This document shows, in pieces, positions 6,057-14,762 of a DNA stretch of 18,472 bases. Positions within the stretch are counted from its first letter, which is position 1. The number at the start of each line of letters is the position of its first letter. The translations under genes and the position numbers were made by a program. The DNA is from an uncultured Bacilli bacterium (lineage in GTDB: Bacteria > Bacillota_I > Bacilli_A > RF39 > UBA660): contig CAJTZC010000023.1 in the NCBI GenBank assembly GCA_910583745.1, positions 1,088-19,559 on the forward strand, read 5' to 3'. The notes under the pieces were generated by a model. That model did not search any database. It was given only the letters and a program-made list of their open reading frames with translations, and was not told where the DNA came from.

Positions 6057-8405
6057 TTAGCTCTTAGGTACAGTTATTGATATTGTTCCGCCCGTTGCAC
6101 CTGATGTCGTAGTACCTGTTATAGGGTCCCATGTGTTTCCACTGCTTGGACAGTATGTCGCAGTACATCCAGATGAAGTATCACTGCCAGTGACTCCCTC
6201 GTCTCTTTCTGACATGGCTATATCATGTAACTCCTCGCATCCAGGGTCGTTTGTGCTTTGACAACCATTATTTACCCAGTCTATTTGACATTGATTTGCA
6301 TTTGCGAAGTGGTCGTCACTACAAGAATTGGTACTGCAAGACGGTGTACAAGATCCTCCTGAACCGCTAGAGCCTCCGCTTCCTCCACTAGAGCCGCCAC
6401 TTCCTGTGTTAGGTTTTGGTTTTGGTGGAGATGGTGGTGGCGGACAGAATGGACCATTCTTATAAGAATGCCTCGTGAATATAGCTGATAAAGTGTGATT
6501 ATATGGTGTTCTCACTATTGTACCAGAACTGACGTATTGACCATTTAATGACCAACCGTCAAAAGTATAATAGGTTACTGTTTGACACGTACAATCTCCA
6601 TTACAAGTGTATGTGCGAGTAGAACCACTCGGAGGAGTTGCACTTCTTAAAGGTCCGTATGGCGAATCGAATGTGACGATTTTGCTTCCACCTGTATTAT
6701 AAGAAACAGTATAGTTATTTGCTTTCCAGTGTGCATATAAGTTTTGATTTGCTATGATATCGACTTCTGTCGATGCAGTAATTTGTGTACCGCCTGTCGC
6801 ACTTGTGAACCATCCTAAAAATGTGTATCCTACTCTCGTCGGAGTTGGCAATGTTCCATAAGTTTCATCATATGTGACAATTTTACTCGTAGGAGACAGT
6901 GAACTTCCTAAATCGTTGTAGCTTCCATTTAAATTGAAGAAGACTGTGTATTTATTTGCTATCCATTTTGCTTTGACAGTATGGTTACAGAGATTGCTCA
7001 TCATCGTGTTGTTATAAATCTTTGTATTTCCGATAGAAACAGATTTTGTCAGCGTTGCTTCTGGATATGCATATGTCGTCATACAAGTCGTAGGCTGAAT
7101 ATACCATCCATCAAAGGTGTAACCGCGTCGACATAAATTGCTACCAGAACATGCGAAATCCGTAACATTAACTAGATTTCCACCATAATTGCCATACGTT
7201 CCTGAAGGTTTTGCATATGTAATGTTGTTAGACCCGGCAACATAACTGTATTGGAATTTGACCGTTTTTTTAGTTTTTAGCATGGCTATATCGTTGTTAT
7301 ATTTTTTAACACGATCTGGGAAACTGCTCTCTCTTCTATTCAAAGTGTAACCGATATCATATGTCAATTTGTATTCATCTGGAATGACTTGATATTTCGT
7401 CTTTTGTGTGACCGGTAAAGAACCATCTGAGTTCTTTTTCGTTCTGTTGACCGTCGCATCCTTTGTGATAACTTTGCTCGTATCGAAGTCTGCAATTTCG
7501 TATTCTATACCTGGAACTCCCAGTTTTCCTATTACAGTTTCTATTTCTCTCGAACCGTCTCTGTATGTTTCAACTATCTTTATAGGGATGACATCTGGAC
7601 GAGTTCCTCTTACTATAGGAGTTCCACCATTGATTTCTACTCCGAATGAGATGACATCTTTGTTAGCAGATTCTACATAGACTGTTCTTTTAACTGTCTT
7701 TTCTACGTCTAATTTTGGGTCTGTATATTTGTACGTTATCGTATACGTTCCGACTTTAGAAGGGTTTACGTCACAAGAATCTACTTTCAATTTAAATTCA
7801 TTGAAGTATCCGTTTAATCCGCCTGTGTACATTTTTGCTTCTTTGTCGACGATGTACAATTTACTTTTTTTAGTCGAATAATCGCTTGTCGGGTCGATTA
7901 TTAAATCTTCATAGACATTGCTGCCCATTAAATTGTCAGTATTGACTGCACACCACTTTTCTACAGAGCCGTTCTCGTCATATGGAATGCTCTTGTTGTC
8001 TGCAATAAATTTCCAAGCATCTTGGTCACCATCTGCTGGATAAGTAAAGTCTAAAAAGTCTCCTAAATCCAATTTGACTCTTACCTTATCTGTATCTGGT
8101 ATGATTTCTCCTGTCTCGGAGTCCTTTAGTTCTTCGCTTAAAAGACCAGCATCTCTTAAGTCTCCGATTGGAATATCTACGTATCCATATCCGTTGTATA
8201 GGTTTTCTACTTCCTCCGGATTTACAGAAACGTATGTGTTCGCTGCAGATAAAATCTGTGAAACGACGTTTTCGTTCTCTTCGACTTTTTGTTTCGAAAG
8301 AGATTTAATCATGTTCAATGAGAAAATACCTGCGATGACTACTAATAGGGCTATTACAATGATTATCTCAACTAAAGTAAAACCCTTTTTACTATTTTTC
8401 TTCAT
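6057..8405 (-). CDS. Giant type IV prepilin with Ig-like and Flg_new modules and Cys-rich tail
   Basis: 782 residues. The N-terminus is a textbook class III prepilin leader, MKKNSKKG/FTLVEIIIVIALL, with cleavage after G8 and the conserved Glu at mature position 5. Residues about 40-150 are a pilin-like head ('VDIPIGDLRDAGLL'). About 200-246 is an Ig-like DUF5011-type module ('SKVGTYTITYKYTD'). About 250-345 is unassigned beta-rich sequence. Three Flg_new/InlB-B-type repeats follow (about 380-482, 484-562, 564-645), with 'GYTFDGWY', 'GYTFLGWF' and 'YTFDGWS'. Then come a Pro-rich stretch (655-665), a Gly/Ser hinge (667-685) and a tail with eight cysteines (C686, C690, C695, C706, C715, C723, C747, C752). 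Ordinary pilins are about 150-200 residues, so this is a pilin-anchored adhesin in design. It has a near-perfect AGGAAGGTG ribosome binding site and its own promoter at 8430-8458. Confidence 0.9.
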   Translation of the reverse strand: MKKNSKKGFTLVEIIIVIALLVVIAGIFSLNMIKSLSKQKVEENENVVSQILSAANTYVSVNPEEVENLYNGYGYVDIPIGDLRDAGLLSEELKDSETGEIIPDTDKVRVKLDLGDFLDFTYPADGDQDAWKFIADNKSIPYDENGSVEKWCAVNTDNLMGSNVYEDLIIDPTSDYSTKKSKLYIVDKEAKMYTGGLNGYFNEFKLKVDSCDVNPSKVGTYTITYKYTDPKLDVEKTVKRTVYVESANKDVISFGVEINGGTPIVRGTRPDVIPIKIVETYRDGSREIETVIGKLGVPGIEYEIADFDTSKVITKDATVNRTKKNSDGSLPVTQKTKYQVIPDEYKLTYDIGYTLNRRESSFPDRVKKYNNDIAMLKTKKTVKFQYSYVAGSNNITYAKPSGTYGNYGGNLVNVTDFACSGSNLCRRGYTFDGWYIQPTTCMTTYAYPEATLTKSVSIGNTKIYNNTMMSNLCNHTVKAKWIANKYTVFFNLNGSYNDLGSSLSPTSKIVTYDETYGTLPTPTRVGYTFLGWFTSATGGTQITASTEVDIIANQNLYAHWKANNYTVSYNTGGSKIVTFDSPYGPLRSATPPSGSTRTYTCNGDCTCQTVTYYTFDGWSLNGQYVSSGTIVRTPYNHTLSAIFTRHSYKNGPFCPPPPSPPKPKPNTGSGGSSGGSGGSSGSGGSCTPSCSTNSCSDDHFANANQCQIDWVNNGCQSTNDPGCEELHDIAMSERDEGVTGSDTSSGCTATYCPSSGNTWDPITGTTTSGATGGTISITVPKS

Positions 8406-8429
8406 TTCTTACACCTTCCTATGATAACA

Positions 8430-8458
8430 ATATTAGCATATTTTTGTTTAAAAATCAA
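8430..8458 (-). promoter_or_regulatory. Internal promoter before the 782-residue prepilin
   Basis: The minus strand reads TTGATT (8458-8453), a 17-base spacer ending in TGC, then TAATAT (8435-8430). This is a sigma-A-type promoter with an extended -10 (TGnTAATAT). It sits in the longest internal gap of the pilin operon (63 bases), so the two last genes may be expressed at a level of their own. Confidence 0.65.
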
Positions 8459-8468
8459 TTCTATAGTT

Positions 8469-9110
8469 CTATTTCAAATTCAATATTTGCAACGCACTGG
8501 CGTCGACTTTATCTACCATTTCGTCGTAGATAAAAGGCTCTTTGTACTTATGTGTCGTATCCAAATCATAAAATTTTATTGTGATATTCAACTTTTCTAA
8601 ATCGAGAACATCGTTCATATATAAATGAAAAGAATCTATTTTTTTATCGGCATATTCGATATTGGCTGTCATGTCGTTTGTAACTCTATAATTAATGAAC
8701 AAACATTCTAAAATCTCGTTTATCGTTTCCGTATTGAGATTGTAGTGTACTTCTTTTTCTTTGAGTTCCATTTTTTTGAGTATATCGCGCAAATCTCTAT
8801 ACGTATTCTGACTGATGATTCTCTTGTATCTTCCATTTTCTAAATAATAAGTCTCCCCTTTGGTCATGACGACTTCACTGTTTAAAAAACTGGGTGTTGC
8901 CATGGCGAAGTCACCGTATTCGAATAGTTCTATCTGGTATTTTTTTTCTACATTTTGTCTGTCGAAAGTCTGAATAAATATCCTAGCTTCATAAGTTTTT
9001 TGGTTGAAACTATTCATCGCATTGTATATTCTAGGAGTCAAAATGGCGAGGCTTCCCAATGTGAAAAGTACTACCAATATGATGACTGTATTTTTCTTAA
9101 GTGTCCGCAT
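8469..9110 (-). CDS. Single-pass membrane protein of unknown family, paralogue of 9112-9792
   Basis: 213 residues. A membrane helix at about 8-28 puts the rest outside the cell. I do not recognise a family. It aligns with the upstream neighbour: 'YRDLRDILKKM' at 104-114 matches 'YRDIDKIISKI' at exactly 104-114 there, followed by 'TETINEILECLFI' against 'TQEIDKILEALYI', and a later segment that both finish with an 'I.IKFYDLD/ILKFEELE' strand. The pair therefore arose by tandem duplication and has diverged strongly. The start ATG lies one base after the neighbour's stop, with GGAGAT inside the neighbour's end, so translation is coupled. Position between two giant prepilins suggests a membrane or wall-side partner of the pilins. 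No prepilin leader or lipobox is present. Confidence 0.85.
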   Translation of the reverse strand: MRTLKKNTVIILVVLFTLGSLAILTPRIYNAMNSFNQKTYEARIFIQTFDRQNVEKKYQIELFEYGDFAMATPSFLNSEVVMTKGETYYLENGRYKRIISQNTYRDLRDILKKMELKEKEVHYNLNTETINEILECLFINYRVTNDMTANIEYADKKIDSFHLYMNDVLDLEKLNITIKFYDLDTTHKYKEPFIYDEMVDKVDASALQILNLK

Positions 9111-9111
9111 T

Positions 9112-9792
9112 TTACTCTATCTCCAATACATTTTTATCTGCTACTTTGCTTTCGTAGAATGTCATTATGCCGTGGTTGTTCCCAGAGAGACTCGTCACGT
9201 CGACTCGATAATCTTCCTCTAATTCTTCAAATTTAAGAATTATGCTAATTAAGTCAAAGTTATCTGTATTTTCTAAAGTCAAATTGCAACTCTCTAAGTA
9301 ACCATTTTTGGTCGAGAACTGAATTATCGCCTTATCTTTAGCATGGGCTTTTATGTAAAGAGCTTCGAGAATTTTGTCTATTTCTTGTGTCGTTAAAACT
9401 TTGGAATATCTCGTTATCTCTGCCCGCTCTTCGATTTTGTCTGCGCCATCTATTTTCGAAATTATTTTGTCGATATCTCTATACGAAATTGCGACAGGAT
9501 AGTCGAATTTCGTATAGTCGTCGATGTAGGTCAAATGGCCATTTTTGAAAAATACGGGATAGTTTAATTGGTTAGAAGTGATTTTGGCATTTACTCCATC
9601 GTCTTTGTAGCTTAGAGAATATTTTTCGTTTTTGTCCTCTCTTTTTGTCGCGACCGATATCGACAAGGCATATCTATTATGATTTGTAAGATTTGCCTTT
9701 TTCGAAGAAGCTATTTTGTATACAACTATAGAGATTATAACTAAAAGAGCGACACATACGATCCCTACTGTTATCCATTTCTTTTTTTTCAA
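9112..9792 (-). CDS. Single-pass membrane protein of unknown family, paralogue of 8469-9110
   Basis: 226 residues, with a membrane helix at about 7-27 after a KKKK cluster and an extracellular remainder. It has the same layout and shared segments as the next gene (see 8469-9110), including 'YRDIDKIISKI' (104-114) and 'TTQEIDKILEALYI' (134-147). A mixed pattern of short strands ('YPVFFKNGHLTYID') before the shared helices recalls small extracellular alpha/beta domains, but no named family is supported. The start is TTG at 9792, four bases after the stop of the 1446-residue prepilin, with GATGGTG as ribosome binding site overlapping that stop. It is cotranscribed with the pilins, so a role in their anchoring, assembly or display is inferred. 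Confidence 0.85.
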   Translation of the reverse strand: MKKKKWITVGIVCVALLVIISIVVYKIASSKKANLTNHNRYALSISVATKREDKNEKYSLSYKDDGVNAKITSNQLNYPVFFKNGHLTYIDDYTKFDYPVAISYRDIDKIISKIDGADKIEERAEITRYSKVLTTQEIDKILEALYIKAHAKDKAIIQFSTKNGYLESCNLTLENTDNFDLISIILKFEELEEDYRVDVTSLSGNNHGIMTFYESKVADKNVLEIE

Positions 9793-9796
9793 ACTG

Positions 9797-12700
9797 TCAC
9801 CATCTTTCTACACTTATATCTTCTAATGCATATAAGCCTTCGATTGCTGCTTTAAGGCTATCCGATTTGACGTGAATCGTTCTATGATAGGTCGGACTAC
9901 TTATCATCGCTCCTATAGTAAACGCTCCATTTCCTAATTCTACGGAATCGTCTGTCTCTAAGTAAATATTCCCAAATGCCAGATTTGGATCGGCATAAAA
10001 TGCAAAGTTGTCTATTTTTTTTACACTTGATGGTATCGTTATATTTTTAACGGACTGATTTGTGTAAGCGAAATATGTGTCGATGATTTCCGTTCCAGAA
10101 GGTATGTGATAGTTCTCTTGAGGATAATGTGTCGGGAGAACGAGCGCTTTTTTAAGACTCTTATCAAACATTACACCATCGATAGAAGTATAGTTTGCAT
10201 TGGAAGAGTTCACATTAATCTCACTGAATATCGTTCCTAAAAAATTATAAATCGAGTTAGCTTCTGTCAAAGTCGATGGGAGATTAATGGAGAACTCTGT
10301 TTTTTCATGGTAGTATAATAGACCACCGAAAGAACGACCTTGTAGCATACTCACTCCTTCTGGCACAGTATAACTTGAGTGTTTTTTGTAATGGCTTTCA
10401 GGAAAACGAATGAGTTTACTCATGTCTTTGGTATACAAAACTCCCTCGTGTGTCGTCAAATATGGATTGGCTGGGTCAACTTCGAATTCTTCTATGTTTA
10501 TGCCTATTGCAAAGCAATTACCTATATTTTTTACTTTTGGACCGAGATGAATTTTTTTCAAAGTGTCCCCTAAATATGTGAATGCACTGGTTCCAATCTC
10601 TTCCACCGTATCTGGCAATTCTAGATGAGAAAGATTGCATAAATCGAAAGCTCGGTCATAAATGTATTTCAATTCAGAGTCGTTTTCAAAGTTTAAGTCG
10701 GTAAGTGTTGTGTCCATAGGGTCGTTTTGTGCGAAGGCATCTTCCGCGATGGCCACTACTGATCTTGGTATCGTCAAACTTTTTAACTGGTGGTATTGAA
10801 ATGCTGATTTACCGATTGTCTTGATAGTTATTCCTTGTTCAAAAGTCAAGTTTTCTAGTTTCATATTATCGACATCGGATTTAAAAGAATTTGTACCGAT
10901 AAGTTGCACGGTTTTCGGGATAAATAGTTCTCTAATACCATGATTTAAGAATGCAGCGTTTCCAATATTTTGTAGTCCTTGATTCAACTCTACTTTTTCT
11001 AATCTTCTGCAATTTTCAAATGCGCTATCCATGATAGATTCTAAAGAGGCTGGCATTTTTATCTCTTTCAGCGATTGGTCGTTGTTAAATGAATTTTTCC
11101 CTAGAGATTTGATAGAATCTGGAAGAGTTACTCTCGTCATGTTGTAAAGCGATTGAAAGAGGTTATCTCCGATTGAAGTGATGTTGCCTCTCACTATGAC
11201 GTTCGTTATGTATTCTTGGTATCCTTCGCGAATCCATGGAATCTCTGTCGTAACAGCTGTGTCTTCGTAAGATTTGGTGTCACCAGCGCCGTATAATATC
11301 AGCGTATACGTATCGTCAGGGTCACTTTCTTTTATCTCTTCAGGCATGTCTGCATTGACGTATAGAATGGCGACTACGTCCGTATCGTTTTCTTTTCCGA
11401 CATACCAACGCTTATAACCTTTATATTCTGCTGCAAAGATGTTATCTTTTTTGAGCTCTTCGTTTCCGTTTCCAAACTTATCGACGACCGAATTCTTTTT
11501 TAAGGAAAGGTCAAATTCACCGACGAGTGATTTTCCTCTAATTCCTATTCTATACGTGTATCCTGCTCGACCGAAACTTTCGTCTACTATCTCCGTACGA
11601 TCTCCGACAGATACGATTTCTGCGACGGAGGGATTCGAAATGACGAAAGAATCTTTGGTTAAAACCGAATCGGAACCACTTCCTGGCTCGTTACAGGATA
11701 ACGTGAAGTATTCCACTTTACCGTAGGAAACGGTGCTCATATTTTCTAAAAATATGCATACTGGTGCGGTCGTATCACCTGATTGTGCGTAGAGTATTTT
11801 TCCATTTGTTGAGGTGCTTAAAGTCAATGTATCGCCTACAGAATAAACTGTATCGCTCGATGTTATCTTCGTCGGGTCTTCTCTCTCTACGTATCCTATT
11901 TTCTCGTCTGCATTTTTTCCCATTGTGAAGTTTGGCAGTGAAACTTGGCAGCTGTTATTGCTGTTTTCTGTCGTACAAGACAGTTCGCGAGAATCTTCTC
12001 CATCTGCGACTCCTTCGATGTTACTCGTATACATTCCCTGTTTTAAAGTTATGCTAAACTTTTGACCGACGATTTTCACTGTGATAATCATCTCACCACA
12101 GTTGGCCCCTCGTATTACGATGTTCGTCTCACCTATCGAATGTCCTGTTATTCTCAGTTTGCTGACATTTTCTTTGTTGACACCGTAGGCATAAGTCGGA
12201 TTGACGACGGAGACGGAAGCAATCTCTGGATGACTCGATACGGCACTTATCTCTCCGGTCGAACTCGTAACAACGTTGAATTCTTCTGTCGTGTTGTTCG
12301 TGATTTCGTAATTTAGTGTGTTAGAACTCATAGCCATCTTGTAGATATAATAGTCGAATGCGGCTGTTTTGTTTCCGTTGGATTCTTTTATTCTGATATT
12401 GGTAATTCCCGTGTTGTATCCTTGTTTATAAGGAGAAGCAAAATTTGTTTGGCTGCCTAAGCTTATATTCGCTGGAACGATTTTGTTGTTCGCTATCGTC
12501 GCGGTTGCTAGAAGCTCGTCGGCGATGCGGTCTACTGTTATTGCTCCTGCATGTCGCGCATTGATAACGATATCCTGTATCGTACTGGTTTCGACGTTTG
12601 AACATACTTTCGTTATCGGTCTACCCGCTTCATCGACTAGGCTTAACGACGTCGAACGGACTTTGACATCGACGGTGTCGTATCCTCCATTCGAACCTGC

Positions 12701-14137
12701 GACTCTTACGGTGACGTTTTCTGATTCAGTTGTTCCTGGCGTAAGTTTCAATGTCGAACCTTTTATTTCACAACTCACTGCGGTTTGGTTTGTGGTGGTG
12801 CAAGTGAAGATGTCGTTCCCCCCGACGACTGTCGTCTCGAAGGAAGAACCACCCAGATATAATATCGCTTCTTTTTTCTCTAGATAGAGGTTCGAAACCT
12901 GGATTTCGTATTCGCGTCTTCCACAGTTCGAGCCTTCTATTATGACTTTAACTCTTCCCGTGTCGACAGCCTTTAAATGGAAAGTCTTCTTGTCTCCAGA
13001 TAGTTCAAGCTCGTCTACGAGTTTGTTTTCGTCGCTCATAAAAATCTTGATAGGTTTGGTGTCTCCAAGAGGTACAACTGAAATTTTTGCCTTTTCGTTT
13101 CCATCGTAATCGAGCGTGAATTTTTCTTTGTTGCCGAGCAACATCTCTGTAGGCATTTCTCTATCAACTTGTAGTTTAAAGACGTTTTTGGTGATGCTCG
13201 CCTCAGCATTTCCATTTTTTTCTTTTAAAGTTATGGTGTCGATTCCCGCTTTTTGGTTCGCATTTAAGACTAGGGTCTTGCCTTCTTTGATGCTTCCTAA
13301 TAAAATGTCTTTTTCACTTGAGATGTCTATCGTTCCCATGTTGGTTCCTTGAATCGGATATTCTAAGGCTGTACCGACTTCCATGCAAGATTGTTCTTGT
13401 GAACTCGTATCGATCGAAAGCGAGGTAGGATACATCGTCAAGGAATACGTCTGTTTTAATTCTACCGAATCGTGTTTTCCTATGACATCGATTTTTACAA
13501 GTCTAGAGCCTTCTGTAAAAGATTCAGCTTTATTGGAAGTGATTTTCAAGATACTTCCTTCTATTTTACAACTGACTAGAGAAGAATCACTGCTCTTACA
13601 TTCGGTCGTCACTTTTCCCGTTTTGAGAATTCTAACTTCTATCGGGTCTCCCCCATTGTAGCCAACTCCTGTACTCGAGCTCAGGGCGAGCGAAGCGCCT
13701 GTCTCTACATTGATATCTTTGCACTGAGGCGTATCCGACTTTTGTAAATATGAAGCGTAGATGTTTACTTCTTTCGGATTATAGCACAGGAGTACGCTTC
13801 CGTCGAAGGGCTCGTTTGTCTCCGGATTGATGATGTTGTCTAGGTCATCATCAGCCGTCAAATACCCATTTGTTATTAAATCTCTTATCGGAACCGTGCA
13901 CTTGTCGTTGAGATAAGAAGAACCCGATTCGTTTTGGCAATCTTTGTAGTCGTTGATGAAAACGTTGCCATACTTTTCTCCGGCCGATTCTAGAGTCTTA
14001 ATTTTGGAGTCGTGCAAAGAGACTTTCGTATTGCCCGACAAATTGATGACATTCGGCGCAACAATCAAGATGATGATTGCCAAAATCATGATGACGGCTA
14101 TCAATTCTACTAAAGTAAAGGCTCTTTTATTTTTCAA
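9797..14137 (-). CDS. Giant type IV prepilin with Ig-like supra-repeats and BspA-type LRR solenoid
   Basis: 1446 residues from the TTG at 14137. The leader MKNKRA/FTLVELIAVIMIL has Ala at -1 and Glu at mature position 5. Residues about 35-140 form a pilin-like head ('CTVPIRDLITNGYL', 'NPETNEPFDGSVLLCY'). About 150-790 are Ig-like beta modules in a higher-order repeat of about 266-275 residues, each unit carrying a C-x9-C pair, a single Cys about 60 residues on, and a closing 'GSNCGRREYEIQV' or 'GANCGEMIITVKI'. A further Ig-like module spans about 791-905. About 980-1446 are BspA-type LRR_5 repeats ('ITSIGDNLFQSLYNMTRVTL', 'LPDTVEEIGTSAF'). LRR_5 proteins are known as host- and matrix-binding surface proteins. 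There is no sortase signal or C-terminal helix: the pilin helix is the only anchor. It overlaps no neighbour and is followed four bases later by the next gene. Confidence 0.9.
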   Translation of the reverse strand: MKNKRAFTLVELIAVIMILAIIILIVAPNVINLSGNTKVSLHDSKIKTLESAGEKYGNVFINDYKDCQNESGSSYLNDKCTVPIRDLITNGYLTADDDLDNIINPETNEPFDGSVLLCYNPKEVNIYASYLQKSDTPQCKDINVETGASLALSSSTGVGYNGGDPIEVRILKTGKVTTECKSSDSSLVSCKIEGSILKITSNKAESFTEGSRLVKIDVIGKHDSVELKQTYSLTMYPTSLSIDTSSQEQSCMEVGTALEYPIQGTNMGTIDISSEKDILLGSIKEGKTLVLNANQKAGIDTITLKEKNGNAEASITKNVFKLQVDREMPTEMLLGNKEKFTLDYDGNEKAKISVVPLGDTKPIKIFMSDENKLVDELELSGDKKTFHLKAVDTGRVKVIIEGSNCGRREYEIQVSNLYLEKKEAILYLGGSSFETTVVGGNDIFTCTTTNQTAVSCEIKGSTLKLTPGTTESENVTVRVAGSNGGYDTVDVKVRSTSLSLVDEAGRPITKVCSNVETSTIQDIVINARHAGAITVDRIADELLATATIANNKIVPANISLGSQTNFASPYKQGYNTGITNIRIKESNGNKTAAFDYYIYKMAMSSNTLNYEITNNTTEEFNVVTSSTGEISAVSSHPEIASVSVVNPTYAYGVNKENVSKLRITGHSIGETNIVIRGANCGEMIITVKIVGQKFSITLKQGMYTSNIEGVADGEDSRELSCTTENSNNSCQVSLPNFTMGKNADEKIGYVEREDPTKITSSDTVYSVGDTLTLSTSTNGKILYAQSGDTTAPVCIFLENMSTVSYGKVEYFTLSCNEPGSGSDSVLTKDSFVISNPSVAEIVSVGDRTEIVDESFGRAGYTYRIGIRGKSLVGEFDLSLKKNSVVDKFGNGNEELKKDNIFAAEYKGYKRWYVGKENDTDVVAILYVNADMPEEIKESDPDDTYTLILYGAGDTKSYEDTAVTTEIPWIREGYQEYITNVIVRGNITSIGDNLFQSLYNMTRVTLPDSIKSLGKNSFNNDQSLKEIKMPASLESIMDSAFENCRRLEKVELNQGLQNIGNAAFLNHGIRELFIPKTVQLIGTNSFKSDVDNMKLENLTFEQGITIKTIGKSAFQYHQLKSLTIPRSVVAIAEDAFAQNDPMDTTLTDLNFENDSELKYIYDRAFDLCNLSHLELPDTVEEIGTSAFTYLGDTLKKIHLGPKVKNIGNCFAIGINIEEFEVDPANPYLTTHEGVLYTKDMSKLIRFPESHYKKHSSYTVPEGVSMLQGRSFGGLLYYHEKTEFSINLPSTLTEANSIYNFLGTIFSEINVNSSNANYTSIDGVMFDKSLKKALVLPTHYPQENYHIPSGTEIIDTYFAYTNQSVKNITIPSSVKKIDNFAFYADPNLAFGNIYLETDDSVELGNGAFTIGAMISSPTYHRTIHVKSDSLKAAIEGLYALEDISVERW

Positions 14138-14144
14138 GGGAAAA

Positions 14145-14153
14145 CACCTCTTT
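14145..14153 (-). promoter_or_regulatory. Ribosome binding site that fixes a TTG start at 14137
   Basis: AAAGAGGTG on the minus strand lies seven bases before TTG (14137-14135). The more upstream TTG at 14170, which overlaps the preceding stop, would add eleven residues including 'RKRCFPL' before a leader of normal length. The strong site and the standard prepilin leader both favour 14137. Confidence 0.8.
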
Positions 14154-14166
14154 CTCGTGTTCTTAA

Positions 14167-14760
14167 TCAAGTCAAAATTCCATAAATATTGATATCGTAC
14201 AGTGTACCGTTCGGATTGGAAATAGGAATCTTTATCTCGACAATTCTTCTGTTATTTTTATCTTTAATCTCTTTTATGTGGATGTATCGCGTACTGTCCA
14301 TCAGTGCTCCCATGGGAACAGATCTTTTGATATTTGTCAATCTCTCGTCGCTGACAATGTCTGTACTCTTGTAGAAGTTCGGCGGTTGTTCGTACTTCGT
14401 GTTATATGTATAACTGATGTAGTACTGAAGGCCACCGTCTTCTACCTCTGGAAATACTTCTAAGACTTTTTGTATCTTTTTGGATAGTTTGGTCGGCCTA
14501 TATGTTTTGAAAGTCAAGAGATAAGCTTTGTGGTTGCCAACCGATGTAATCTCTTGTACGCTCTCGAGTCCATACCTGTTTATATCGTCTGAGACTGCGC
14601 TGACGATGTTTGAAACTAACATATCGTAATCTGCTTTAATTTTGCTGTTGTTGTAGAAGTTTCTTACGTTTAAAAATAAATTTAAAAGAAATACTACGAC
14701 GATTGAAATTAACGCTAAAGAAACGATGATTTCGATTAGGGTCATTCCTTTTTTGTTCAT
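14167..14760 (-). CDS. Type IV prepilin-like protein (minor pilin/pseudopilin)
   Basis: 197 residues. The leader is MNKKG/MTLIEIIVSLALISIV: Gly at -1, Met at +1 and Glu at mature position 5, followed by about 20 hydrophobic residues. The globular part (35-197) contains 'ADYDMLVSNIVSAVSDDINR' and ends in beta strands ('RRIVEIKIPISNPNG', 'LYDINIYGIL'), as in PilW/PulJ-type minor pilins. Those proteins initiate or cap a pilus and are cut by a prepilin peptidase, which is not encoded here. The start follows the upstream stop by two bases, with GAGGGA as ribosome binding site inside the upstream gene's last codons. It stands just before the giant LRR pilin, so it may form the tip-initiating group with its neighbours. 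Confidence 0.88.
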   Translation of the reverse strand: MNKKGMTLIEIIVSLALISIVVVFLLNLFLNVRNFYNNSKIKADYDMLVSNIVSAVSDDINRYGLESVQEITSVGNHKAYLLTFKTYRPTKLSKKIQKVLEVFPEVEDGGLQYYISYTYNTKYEQPPNFYKSTDIVSDERLTNIKRSVPMGALMDSTRYIHIKEIKDKNNRRIVEIKIPISNPNGTLYDINIYGILT

Positions 14761-14762
14761 AT

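Noticed and set aside
9797..14137. Sortase-anchored wall protein
   Set aside because: No LPXTG-like motif, hydrophobic C-terminal helix or positive tail is present in this or the other large proteins; the anchors are all N-terminal.
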